6,980 nucleotides of DNA, from positions 1 through 6,980 of the forward strand of contig NZ_CAMLHX010000096.1 of assembly GCF_946479965.1 (NCBI RefSeq), given 5' to 3'. The notes under the pieces are model-generated. The model searched no databases. It was not told the origin of the DNA and saw only the letters and a program-made list of their open reading frames with translations. Within the stretch, counting starts at the first letter, position 1. The number at the start of each line of letters is the position of its first letter. Positions 1-6,934 of this stretch are shown piece after piece. The DNA comes from an uncultured Mucilaginibacter sp. Its GTDB lineage: Bacteria > Bacteroidota > Bacteroidia > Sphingobacteriales > Sphingobacteriaceae. The translations under genes and the position numbers were made by a program.

Positions 1-2853
1 CCGGCATCCATAAGCAACAACGATGGGTATGATATTATCAGTGTTACCGGAAATGCTAAAAATATACTAACAGTTGGTGCCATTAACCCATTGCCTTTTG
101 GACCTACAACAAGTAGCGGTATAAGTATAGCCGGTTTTAGCAGCTGGGGCCCAACTGATGACGGGCGTATAAAACCCGACCTTGTGGGTGATGGTGTTAA
201 CATACAATCTACAAGCAGTAGTGGCGTAGCATCTTATAGCCCGCTGTCGGGCACTTCGTTTGCAGCGCCAAACGTTACAGGGTCATTATTTCTTTTACAG
301 GAGTACTACGCGCAAAAAAATGCGGGTAACTTTATGCGTGCGGCTACTTTAAAGGGTCTTGCATGCCATACTGCTTTTGATGCCGGAAACGTCGGTCCCG
401 ACTACATTTATGGGTGGGGCTTGTTAAATATGCCGAAGGCCGCGCAGGCAATTACCGATAATGGTGTTAAAAGCAGCATTATTGAGCAAACACTTGCGCA
501 GGGCCAACAACAAACGTTTACGGTAACTGCATCAGGAAACGGCGTGTTGATGGCAACTATCTCATGGACTGATGTGCAGGGTACGCCAACAACCGAGGGG
601 ACGATTAACAGCCGTACACCTAAATTGGTAAATGATCTGGATATCCGGGCGACGGATGGTACAACACTATTCCGCCCATGGGTACTTAATCCCTTACAGC
701 CTGCTTTGGCAGCAACTCAGGGAGATAACATTCTGGACAATATTGAACAGGTCTACATACCCGGCGCTCAACCCGGTAAAACATATACCATAACCGTATC
801 ACACAAGGGAACGCTGCAAACAGGTTCGCAACCCTATTCCATCATTATTACAGGTGTTGGCGGCTCTGCTTATTGTGGGTCTGCACCCACTTCGTCAGCC
901 GATTCGCGTGTTAATCAGCTTACTTTATCCAACATAAATTATACAGCATCTGCCGGATGTACATTATACACAGATAATACCGGCTTAACCATTCAGTTAG
1001 AACGCGGCAAAGCTTATCCTTTAAATTTAACATTAGGCACTTGCGGTGGCAATTTTAATAAGGCGGCTAAAGTTTTTATTGACTGGAACGGCAATGGCAT
1101 TTTTGAAACGGATGAGTTAGCGGCTACCACCAATATTATTAACGGAACGGCTACTTTTAACGGCACCATTACTGTGCCCGGAACAGTTATACCCGGTAAT
1201 TATAGTATAATGCGTGTAGTTTTATCCGAAACTAATGATGCGTCGTCTATACAAGCCTGTGGTAGTTACGCAAAAGGAGAGACGCAGGATTACCGCGTTC
1301 AGTTTTTGCAAACATCTGTGGATGTGGGTATAAGCGCGATCGTAAATCCCCAAACGTCCGGAACCTGTAGCGGTACTACGCTTATCACAGTAAAGATCAA
1401 AAATTTTGGTGGCCAACCTGCAAGCAATATCCCGGTTACGGTAACTGTTAAAAGCGCGGATAACATTACAACTACATTTAACGAAACGTATATAGGCACC
1501 CTGCAAGCGTTAGCCGAAGATAACTTTACCATTAGCAGCAGCTTTAATGCCGCGCCGGGCGGAATTTATACCATTACTGCCAATACAAACTTACCAAATG
1601 ACGCCATTATAGCTAATAATAGCGCTTCTGTGATCACACCGGTACTCGCCGGTGCTGCGCCGACAGCGCTTTCTGCGGTATATTGTGTCGATACCAAAAA
1701 GTATTTATTAAATGGTGCCGGTAGCGGGCAGGTTTTTTGGTATTTGAACCCTAATGACGCTATCCCGTTTGCATACGGGCAAAGTGTTACTACAACCCAG
1801 GCGCCCGTAAATAACATTTATTACGCGGGTTTAAATGATTTTAAAGCATCGGTAGGTCCGGCAACAAAAAATGTATTTTCGGCGGGCGGATATAACCAGT
1901 TTACCCCATCTGTATATGTAACCACCGCGGTACCGGTTGTTATACAGAGTGCCAGGTTGTATATCGGCAACTCCGGCACAATAGTTTTTTATGTAAGTAA
2001 CAGTAACGGGCAGATCGTATCAAGTACAACTATTAATGCGGTAGCCACACGCAATGCCCCTGCGCCGGGAGAAGCGACAAATGACCCTAACGATCAAGGC
2101 AAAGTTTACAACCTGAACCTGACATTACCCGTTGCGGGCAAATATACCATAAGCGTTGCTTTTGAGGGGAATGCTACGCTTTTCAGAAATAACGGCGGCG
2201 TTACCGGATATCCTTTTAAAGCAGGCGAGATATTCAGTATAACGGGTAATGATGCAACGTCTCCGTCGGGTACTGATACTGACTATTATAAAAACTTTTA
2301 CTACTATTTTTATGATATGCGCGTGCAAAGTTTAGGATGCGCGTCTGATCAGCGTGTGGCAGTTGCTTTATCAAAACCGGTTATCACGCAAGTATCACCA
2401 ACCACATTAAGTTCTAGCTCGGCCAGCGGAAATCAATGGTATCTGGACGGAAAAATTATTGATGGTGCCACAAGCCAAACGTATACCACTGTTCAAAGCG
2501 GTAGTTATACCGTTAGTGTACTTTTAAGCAGCGGATGTACAACAATGTCTGATAACTTCGCCTTTGCCTTAAAAGCATTAAGCCCTGATAAAAACACCGA
2601 GATAGGCTTAGCTACGTTCCCTGTCCCGGCGAATAAGTTTTTAAATGTACTGTTTGAATCAAAAACTGCGGAACAACTTAACCTGTACCTGATAAACAGC
2701 GCGGGAAAAATAGTTTATACTCAATCAAAAAGTATCCCTGCGGGTGGTTTCAGTACGTCGATAGACATATCCCACCAAGCGCCCGGCACCTACATCGTAA
2801 GGGTGGTGCTTGGACAGAAAGATTACAGTCACAAAGTGATAATAGTTCCTTAA
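1..2853 (+). CDS. Secreted S8 (subtilisin-like) serine peptidase with GEVED, CARDB, Ig-like and T9SS sorting domains; 5' end missing
   Basis: The frame is open from base 1, so 950 residues of the C-terminal part of a larger protein are visible; the start, signal peptide and catalytic Asp and His lie outside the window. The end of the subtilase domain is clear: AKNILTVGA (about 19-27), the SSWGPT...DGRIKPD block, and GTSFAAP with the nucleophile Ser86 (codon 256-258). Residues about 157-287 form the beta-sandwich that follows the catalytic domain in Kp43-like subtilases, with its PKLVNDLDI signature. Then come a GEVED module (about 291-436, ending GETQDYRVQF), a CARDB-like domain (about 440-545), an Ig-like module (about 551-615), a jelly-roll-like region with a YYYFYDMRV end (about 618-778), a second Ig-like module (about 795-850) and a T9SS type A sorting domain (about 865-950, PVPANKFLNV to the end). 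It is therefore predicted to be exported through the outer membrane and anchored or released as an extracellular protease. Substrate is unknown. Peptidase and T9SS calls are strong; exact domain edges are estimates. Confidence 0.93.
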   Translation, partial: PASISNNDGYDIISVTGNAKNILTVGAINPLPFGPTTSSGISIAGFSSWGPTDDGRIKPDLVGDGVNIQSTSSSGVASYSPLSGTSFAAPNVTGSLFLLQEYYAQKNAGNFMRAATLKGLACHTAFDAGNVGPDYIYGWGLLNMPKAAQAITDNGVKSSIIEQTLAQGQQQTFTVTASGNGVLMATISWTDVQGTPTTEGTINSRTPKLVNDLDIRATDGTTLFRPWVLNPLQPALAATQGDNILDNIEQVYIPGAQPGKTYTITVSHKGTLQTGSQPYSIIITGVGGSAYCGSAPTSSADSRVNQLTLSNINYTASAGCTLYTDNTGLTIQLERGKAYPLNLTLGTCGGNFNKAAKVFIDWNGNGIFETDELAATTNIINGTATFNGTITVPGTVIPGNYSIMRVVLSETNDASSIQACGSYAKGETQDYRVQFLQTSVDVGISAIVNPQTSGTCSGTTLITVKIKNFGGQPASNIPVTVTVKSADNITTTFNETYIGTLQALAEDNFTISSSFNAAPGGIYTITANTNLPNDAIIANNSASVITPVLAGAAPTALSAVYCVDTKKYLLNGAGSGQVFWYLNPNDAIPFAYGQSVTTTQAPVNNIYYAGLNDFKASVGPATKNVFSAGGYNQFTPSVYVTTAVPVVIQSARLYIGNSGTIVFYVSNSNGQIVSSTTINAVATRNAPAPGEATNDPNDQGKVYNLNLTLPVAGKYTISVAFEGNATLFRNNGGVTGYPFKAGEIFSITGNDATSPSGTDTDYYKNFYYYFYDMRVQSLGCASDQRVAVALSKPVITQVSPTTLSSSSASGNQWYLDGKIIDGATSQTYTTVQSGSYTVSVLLSSGCTTMSDNFAFALKALSPDKNTEIGLATFPVPANKFLNVLFESKTAEQLNLYLINSAGKIVYTQSKSIPAGGFSTSIDISHQAPGTYIVRVVLGQKDYSHKVIIVP

Positions 2854-2871
2854 GATTTCGAATTTCGGATG

Positions 2872-3366
2872 TTAAAATGTGTATTTCACTCCCAGCCCGG
2901 GTGCAATATCAAAAAATGGGCCTCTGGCTAATTCAACACGCGGGTTAAGATCAAGGCTAACGGCAATAGGCGATTTTGGAATTATATACTCCAAACCTAC
3001 AACCCCATCAACTCCTATTAAAAGGCTGGCGTCATAATATCTAGGGTCGCCAAAATACATGTATTCCCGTCTCCCAACAGAACCAAGGTGAGCACCAAAG
3101 CCATAGTAAAATTTGAGTTTGTCTACCTTAAAAGCAGGCTGATGGATCTCATAAAGGCCCGTTATCACTACGCCGTGGTTGCGAAAACCGATTATTCCCT
3201 CAAGCGCTACATTGCTTTGCATAAAATATTTGCCGGATGGCCCAATTTCATACCCGCCAAATTTTAAACCGGCGGCCCATTTGTAATCCTGTGCATTAGC
3301 GCGGTTGCCGGCTAATAGAAACGCGAAAAAAAAAGCTAAGATGTAAGTTGTATTTTTCATGCTCAT
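2872..3366 (-). CDS. Small outer-membrane beta-barrel-like protein with signal peptide
   Basis: This 164-residue protein begins with a signal peptide: a short polar start, a hydrophobic run (about 9-19) and a likely signal peptidase I cut after ANA (residue 25). The mature part alternates glycine, aromatic and hydrophobic residues in strand-like blocks (ALEGIIGFR, LKFYYGFGAHLG, IGVDGVVGLEYI, IAVSLDL). It ends in LGVKYTF, and a terminal aromatic residue is typical of proteins inserted by the BAM complex. The pattern resembles a family of small barrels common in Bacteroidota whose function is not known; no enzymatic motif is seen. The start may be ATG at 3366 or the second ATG at 3360 (MKNTT), which also gives a normal signal peptide. 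It is convergent with the peptidase gene (18 bp between stop codons) and divergent from the MarR gene, which makes it the first candidate target of that regulator. Confidence 0.8.
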   Translation of the reverse strand: MSMKNTTYILAFFFAFLLAGNRANAQDYKWAAGLKFGGYEIGPSGKYFMQSNVALEGIIGFRNHGVVITGLYEIHQPAFKVDKLKFYYGFGAHLGSVGRREYMYFGDPRYYDASLLIGVDGVVGLEYIIPKSPIAVSLDLNPRVELARGPFFDIAPGLGVKYTF

Positions 3367-3437
3367 TATAACGGTTGTTATTTCAATTTATGCTTCGACG
3401 CCAAAAAAAAACTAATAACAACGCTTAAAAAATGAAG

Positions 3438-3467
3438 TTGATGAAGGGGATGCGCCGGGTATTTTTA
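3438..3467 (+). promoter_or_regulatory. Bacteroidota-type promoter for the MarR gene
   Basis: TTG (3438-3440) is followed by 19 bp and then TATTTTTA (3460-3467). The last matches the Bacteroidota primary-sigma -7 consensus TAnnTTTG at all but the final base, and TTG fits the -33 element at usual spacing. Transcription would begin near 3472-3475, giving a leader of about 40 nt that contains the inverted repeat. Predicted by eye only. Confidence 0.55.
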
Positions 3468-3483
3468 ATAAAAATTACTTACC

Positions 3484-3505
3484 ATTGCAATGCACAAAAT
3501 GCAAT
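3484..3505. promoter_or_regulatory. Inverted repeat, candidate MarR operator
   Basis: ATTGCA (3484-3489) and TGCAAT (3500-3505) are perfect inverted arms separated by 10 bp, so their centres lie 16 bp apart, about one and a half helical turns. The element also contains AATGCA as a direct repeat (3489-3494 and 3498-3503). It ends 8 bp before the MarR start codon and lies just downstream of the predicted transcription start. MarR dimers commonly bind palindromes of this size near their own promoters, so an autoregulatory operator is a reasonable inference. An RNA hairpin with a 6-bp stem is the alternative. Confidence 0.45.
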
Positions 3506-3513
3506 TATAAACC

Positions 3514-3963
3514 ATGGCCGGTAACATCAGACACCAGGAAACCATTGATTATTATTTGAAGATTGTTTGGCAAACCATGGCCAATAAATACAACCTTATT
3601 GTTTCTGATTTTGGTATAACGCAATCTATTGGTTATTTGCTTATTAATATTGATGAGCACGAGGGCACTACTGTTTCTCAGGCCGCCGGTTTGCTTGGGT
3701 TAAAATCAACAAGCCTTTCGCGTATGCTGAATCAGTTAGAGCAGAATGGTTTGATTTATCGCGAGCTAAACAAGGGTGACAGGCGATCGGTTAAAATTTA
3801 TTTAACGCCGCTTGGCATTGAAAAAAGGAAACAGGCACGTGTGGTAGTAAAGCAATTTAACAATTATTTGAATAAGCATATTAACGAGAACGACAGGGAA
3901 TACCTGATGAATATGCTAAAAAAGATAAATCGCCTTACGCTGAATTATAAACCGGAAGAGTAA
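3514..3963 (+). CDS. MarR-family winged-helix transcriptional regulator
   Basis: The 149-residue length is typical of MarR proteins, which bind DNA as dimers and often release it on binding small phenolic or oxidising ligands. The N-terminal helix (about 5-25) and C-terminal helices (about 103-145) would form the dimerisation part. The winged helix-turn-helix lies between: TVSQAAGLLGL (53-63), recognition helix KSTSLSRMLNQLEQNG (64-79), and the wing with GDRRSVKIYLT (88-98), including the characteristic Asp-Arg pair. There is no cysteine, so redox sensing of the OhrR type is unlikely. An in-frame stop (TAA, 3508-3510) lies just before the ATG and fixes the start. It is divergent from the barrel gene and precedes the FKBP genes by 115 bp on the same strand. 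Ligand and targets cannot be read from the sequence. Confidence 0.92.
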   Translation: MAGNIRHQETIDYYLKIVWQTMANKYNLIVSDFGITQSIGYLLINIDEHEGTTVSQAAGLLGLKSTSLSRMLNQLEQNGLIYRELNKGDRRSVKIYLTPLGIEKRKQARVVVKQFNNYLNKHINENDREYLMNMLKKINRLTLNYKPEE

Positions 3964-4013
3964 TATAACCTTTAAATAGGTGCGCCATACCAGTGGTTAA
4001 AATGCCTGCAAAT

Positions 4014-4028
4014 GTTAAAAAGTGTTAA
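4014..4028. repeat. Spaced GTTAA direct repeats upstream of the FKBP promoter
   Basis: GTTAA occurs at 4014-4018 and 4024-4028, exactly 10 bp apart, each within TGTTAA. A further copy lies at 3996-4000 (GGTTAA). They sit upstream of the predicted -7 element of the FKBP genes, where an activator could bind. The motif is short and AT-rich, so chance occurrence is quite possible. Confidence 0.25.
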
Positions 4029-4054
4029 CCCGCGGTTTTTGCGAGATAAAAGAA

Positions 4055-4062
4055 TAAATTTG
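4055..4062 (+). promoter_or_regulatory. -7 promoter element upstream of the FKBP lipoprotein genes
   Basis: TAAATTTG matches the Bacteroidota -7 consensus TAnnTTTG at every fixed position. Transcription would begin about 10 nt before the ATG at 4079, giving a very short leader. No TTG is found at the usual 19-bp distance; the nearest, in TTTTTG (4036-4041), is only 13 bp away. The promoter may therefore be weak or activator-dependent. Confidence 0.5.
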
Positions 4063-4078
4063 CACTCGTAAAATTGAG

Positions 4079-4594
4079 ATGAACAGGGTAGCAATAACAA
4101 TTTTAGTGCTGTTTTTTTGCTTTACTGCCTGCAAAAAATCTGACGTGGGCTCTGCTGCAGAGAAAGCGCAGGCCATTATTGATGATAAAATAATCAGTGA
4201 CTACCTGGCAGCTAATCCTGGCCTGGGTGCAAAGCGGATTGATACCACCGGTGTTTATTACATTGTAAAGGACCCCGGAAATGTGAATACTATTTTTACC
4301 ACATCAACCCGTATTACGGTGGGTTATACGGGCAGACTTTTAACCACGGGGCAGAAGTTTGTAGAATCTGGCGACTTTAACCCGACGTTTACACTTGGTG
4401 AGGTAATACGTGGATGGAAGCTAGGGATACCAAAAATAAAAAAAGGCGGGGTGGTACGATTGCTGCTACCATCGCGTTATGCGTATGGACCGTATGCCCA
4501 GCCTCAGTTGGGTGTGGCGTTTGGTTTAAAGGATGGGCTACCGGGTAATGCAGTGCTTGATTTTGACATCAGCCTGTACGATGCTGTAAATTGA
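4079..4594 (+). CDS. FKBP-type peptidyl-prolyl isomerase lipoprotein (single domain)
   Basis: This 171-residue protein starts with a lipoprotein signal: a hydrophobic segment and lipobox FTAC with Cys18 as the predicted lipidated residue, followed by KKSD, loosely like surface or outer-membrane sorting signals of Bacteroidota lipoproteins. A helical linker (about 25-50) precedes an FKBP_C fold (about 55-170). Against human FKBP12 the pocket residues are mostly present: Tyr83 (Y26), Phe94 (F36), Phe104 (F46), Val109-Ile110 (V55-I56), Trp113 (W59), Tyr136 (Y82) and Phe162 (F99). The position of Asp37 is Val95. It may assist folding of periplasmic or outer-membrane proteins, but the lost Asp may lower activity. 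It is followed 57 bp later by a second FKBP gene on the same strand. In flavobacteria an FKBP lipoprotein, GldI, serves gliding/T9SS; nothing here shows that this protein is its counterpart. Confidence 0.88.
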   Translation: MNRVAITILVLFFCFTACKKSDVGSAAEKAQAIIDDKIISDYLAANPGLGAKRIDTTGVYYIVKDPGNVNTIFTTSTRITVGYTGRLLTTGQKFVESGDFNPTFTLGEVIRGWKLGIPKIKKGGVVRLLLPSRYAYGPYAQPQLGVAFGLKDGLPGNAVLDFDISLYDAVN

Positions 4595-4651
4595 TAATAT
4601 TAATAAACGGAACCTGAGGCGGTAAGCCAGCGGAGCCGGTAATAGTAACAA

Positions 4652-5581
4652 ATGAAAAAAATAATTTTCTCTCTTTTAATAGCTGCAGTTATGGGCTTTG
4701 TTTCATGCCGCAAAGCAGATTCAGACCCGGATATAAACCAATACGACGAAGAACAGATACAGGCTTATATAAAAACTAATGGCATAACCGGCATGCAACG
4801 CGACGCCACCGGTATATACTACAAAGTTTTAAAAGCTGGCACAGGTACTCGTTTTCAATACACAGACAGTGTTGGCTTAGTTTTTACACTGCACACTTTT
4901 GATGGGCAGTATGCATCCACAGACACGATTAGTAATCATTATACCGGTTATCTCGGCCATATCGGCGACGCGGCGTATCCTGCTGCATTGCAAACGGCCA
5001 TTTACGACCTGGTGAGGAATTATGGCGGAAAAGTGAGGCTCCTCATCCCATCGCACCTTGGCTATGGCGCTAAAGGAGTGGGAACAGGTAGCAGTACTAC
5101 AACTAACACCCGTATAAATGGTAATCAATGCCTTGACTATTACATTAATGTAATGAATAACCAACCCGGCGATAATCAAAAAACCTATGATGACCAGGTG
5201 ATAAAAAATTATATTACAGCCAATGCCCTTACCGGATACCAGAAAACAGCATCGGGTATATACTACACCATAATACGCCCGGGGGTAGGTACAACACCAG
5301 TTACAAACGACTCTTATGTAAACTGTAATTATACGTTTAGATTACTTAACGGATACATTTTTAACGAATATAATAGTGCGGGCGCGGGCGCTCAACTTGA
5401 AATTCCTGAACTAATTCCGGGTGTTAGGGAAGCTTTGAAAAGCTATGCAACTACCGGTACAAATATGTCGGTCATCATCCCATCCTCCCTTGCTTATGGA
5501 GGGCCGGGTATAAAGAGTCAAAACCTACCGGGCAACAGCTGTGTACGTTTTGACGTACAGGTTTTAAATGTTACGCCGTAG
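4652..5581 (+). CDS. Tandem FKBP-like lipoprotein with two degenerate isomerase domains
   Basis: The 309-residue product has a lipoprotein signal (hydrophobic 4-17, Cys19 in FVSC, then RKAD). It contains two related modules. Module 1 (about 31-168) starts YDEEQIQAYI and module 2 (about 179-309) starts YDDQVIKNYI. Each goes on to an (A/S)TGIYY- or ASGIYY-type strand, a GxGT turn, and an FKBP ending with IPS..(G/A)YG and a final (L/V)(D/R)(Y/F) strand. The gene upstream carries the same module once. Active-site residues are eroded: the pocket Trp of FKBP12 (W59) corresponds to about Thr115 in module 1 and Val258 in module 2, Asp37 to Ala88 and Asn238, and Tyr26 to Phe78 in module 1. It may therefore be a binding or chaperone protein rather than an efficient isomerase (inference). 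Probably co-transcribed with the preceding gene; its TAG stop (5579-5581) touches the end of the convergent photolyase gene. Confidence 0.82.
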   Translation: MKKIIFSLLIAAVMGFVSCRKADSDPDINQYDEEQIQAYIKTNGITGMQRDATGIYYKVLKAGTGTRFQYTDSVGLVFTLHTFDGQYASTDTISNHYTGYLGHIGDAAYPAALQTAIYDLVRNYGGKVRLLIPSHLGYGAKGVGTGSSTTTNTRINGNQCLDYYINVMNNQPGDNQKTYDDQVIKNYITANALTGYQKTASGIYYTIIRPGVGTTPVTNDSYVNCNYTFRLLNGYIFNEYNSAGAGAQLEIPELIPGVREALKSYATTGTNMSVIIPSSLAYGGPGIKSQNLPGNSCVRFDVQVLNVTP

Positions 5582-6892
5582 TTAGTTATTCAATGCGGCC
5601 TTAAAAGTTTTAAGGCAACGTTCGCGCGCGAAAACGTGGTCAATAATGGGTTTAGGATATTTGCTGAAATCGGCATATTCCGGAACCCATTTTTTTATGT
5701 ATTTAAGTTCGGGATCAAATTTTTTCGTTTGTGCATCCGGACTAAATATCCTGAAATAGGGTGCCGCGTCGGTACCGCTTCCGGCCGCCCATTGCCATCC
5801 ACCCACATTGCTGGCCATTTCATAGTCCAATAATTTTTCAGCAAAGTAACGTTCTCCCCAGCGCCAGTCTATCAGCAGGTGTTTTGATAAAAAGCTAGCG
5901 GTAAGCATACGGATGCGGTTGTGCATAAAACCGGTCTCGTTAAGTTCGCGCATACCGGCATCAACTAGGGGGTAGCCTGTTTGCCCGTTGCACCAGGCCT
6001 CAAATTGCCTTTCGTTGTTTATCCATTCAATCCTATCGTATTCGGGCTTGAATGCATGGTCGGCGGTTTGCGGGAAATGATACAATATCATCATATAAAA
6101 TTCGCGCCATATTAGTTCATTAAGCCATGTTTTTTCTATAGCGTTTTTAGCATCGGTAGCCAGTTGCCTTATACTAACCGTGCCAAACCGCAGGTGAATG
6201 CCAATATGCGATGTGCCTTTTATTCCAGGATAATCCCTTTTTTCGGCATAGTCGTCAATAATTTGCTTGTATGTTTTTGCTGGTATAATTTGCTCACTTC
6301 TTGCAAAACCGAGCGATGCTAACGTAGGCAACGGCAAAGCTTTTGTTTGATAAAGATTTTTAAAATACTTTTTTGTAGGATATGATCTGAGGTAAAAATT
6401 GCTAAGCTTTGCCTTCCATTTGCGGCTGTATGGGGTGAAAACTGTATAAGGCTTACCATCATCTTTTATTACTTCATCCTTTTCAAATATCACCTGGTCC
6501 TTATAAGTGTTAAATGCAATGCCCTGCCCGGCCAGCAAGTTACCTATTTCCCCATCGCGCTGTTTGGCATAAGGCTCGTAATCATGATTGGTGTAAACTT
6601 TGGCCACATTATATTCTTTCAGTAATTGCTGCCATGCGCTTTTGGGTGTATCATGTAGCACCAGCAGGCTGCTGCCATGTGCATGCAACTCATCACGCAG
6701 ATCGCTTATGGTATCATAAATAAAAGTTACCCGCGCATCTTTTTTATCATTCAATTGCTCCAAAATTTCCTTGTCAAAAATGAAAAGGCATAAAACAGGG
6801 TATCGGCTTTTTAAGGCATAGTATAAACCAGCATTATCGTCGAGGCGCAAATCCCGGCGAAACCAGAAGATGTTTATTTTTTCTTTTGTCAT
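5582..6892 (-). CDS. phrB: Deoxyribodipyrimidine photo-lyase (class I CPD photolyase)
   Basis: This 436-residue protein uses blue or near-UV light and FADH- to split cyclobutane pyrimidine dimers in DNA. The N-terminal alpha/beta antenna domain begins INIFWFRRDLRLDDN and contains NHDYEPYAKQRD (102-113). The FAD-binding helical domain contains GTSHIGIHLRFGTVS (226-240), ELIWREFY (259-266), GYPLVDAGMREL (306-317), MHNRIRM (323-329) and GGWQWAAGSGTDAAPYFRIF (364-383). Aligned to the E. coli enzyme, the electron-transfer Trp triad is intact (Trp290, Trp343, Trp366 for W306, W359, W382). Substrate-contact Trp262, Glu259, Met329 and Trp368 and the FAD-N5-contacting Asn362 (N378) are also kept, which favours a DNA-repair photolyase over a cryptochrome. 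Length is a little under the 470 or so of E. coli. An in-frame TGA directly before the ATG (6895-6893) fixes the start. It is convergent with the FKBP genes; its leader would contain the hairpin at 6908-6934. The antenna chromophore cannot be told from sequence by eye. Confidence 0.95.
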   Translation of the reverse strand: MTKEKINIFWFRRDLRLDDNAGLYYALKSRYPVLCLFIFDKEILEQLNDKKDARVTFIYDTISDLRDELHAHGSSLLVLHDTPKSAWQQLLKEYNVAKVYTNHDYEPYAKQRDGEIGNLLAGQGIAFNTYKDQVIFEKDEVIKDDGKPYTVFTPYSRKWKAKLSNFYLRSYPTKKYFKNLYQTKALPLPTLASLGFARSEQIIPAKTYKQIIDDYAEKRDYPGIKGTSHIGIHLRFGTVSIRQLATDAKNAIEKTWLNELIWREFYMMILYHFPQTADHAFKPEYDRIEWINNERQFEAWCNGQTGYPLVDAGMRELNETGFMHNRIRMLTASFLSKHLLIDWRWGERYFAEKLLDYEMASNVGGWQWAAGSGTDAAPYFRIFSPDAQTKKFDPELKYIKKWVPEYADFSKYPKPIIDHVFARERCLKTFKAALNN

Positions 6893-6907
6893 TCAATTTA
6901 AATAGGG

Positions 6908-6934
6908 GGTGGCTCAGCACCAGGCTGAGCCACC
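6908..6934. other. Perfect 11-bp hairpin upstream of the photolyase start
   Basis: GGTGGCTCAGC (6908-6918) and GCTGAGCCACC (6924-6934) are perfect reverse complements around a 5-nt loop. On the photolyase strand the structure ends 15 nt before the ATG. The stem is GC-rich and has no following T run on either strand, so it is not a standard intrinsic terminator. The right arm is also the first, slightly different unit of the tandem array that follows. A role in leader RNA structure or as a protein-binding palindrome is inference. Confidence 0.8.

Larger units (their letters stand above)
3367..3513. other. Divergent intergenic region between the barrel gene and the MarR gene
   Basis: This 147-bp AT-rich region holds the starts of two divergent genes. 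On the + side it has a promoter-like pair (3438-3467) and an inverted repeat (3484-3505). An uninterrupted run of nine A lies at 3403-3411. On the minus side I found only a weak TAAATTGA resemblance to a -7 element and no spaced -33 TTG, so the barrel gene promoter is not resolved. Neither gene has a Shine-Dalgarno sequence, as is usual in Bacteroidota. Confidence 0.6.

Noticed and set aside
1222..1817. Open minus-strand frames inside the peptidase gene
   Set aside because: They lie opposite well-supported domains, lack recognisable motifs and are best explained as shadows of the coding frame. The same holds for minus-strand frames at 2125-2328 and 4877-5179 and plus-strand frames at 5636-5833 and 6514-6723.
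1..2853. Start of the peptidase at the TTG at 91
   Set aside because: The frame is open to base 1 and residues before that codon already match the subtilase core (AKNILTVGA), so the gene simply enters from the left edge.
2854..2871. Shared terminator between the peptidase and barrel genes
   Set aside because: The 18-bp gap contains only short TTCGAA-type symmetry and no usable stem and T tract.
4027..4041. AACC-CGC-GGTT followed by T residues as a terminator for the MarR gene
   Set aside because: The stem has only 4 bp and cannot be extended because the flanking bases do not pair; it also lies just upstream of a promoter-like element.
5582..6892. Photolyase homologue acting as a cryptochrome photoreceptor
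   Set aside because: CPD-contact residues and the Asn facing FAD N5 are conserved and there is no C-terminal extension, so a repair enzyme is the simpler reading.
6908..6934. Hairpin as an intrinsic terminator
   Set aside because: The stem is strong but no T run follows on either strand.
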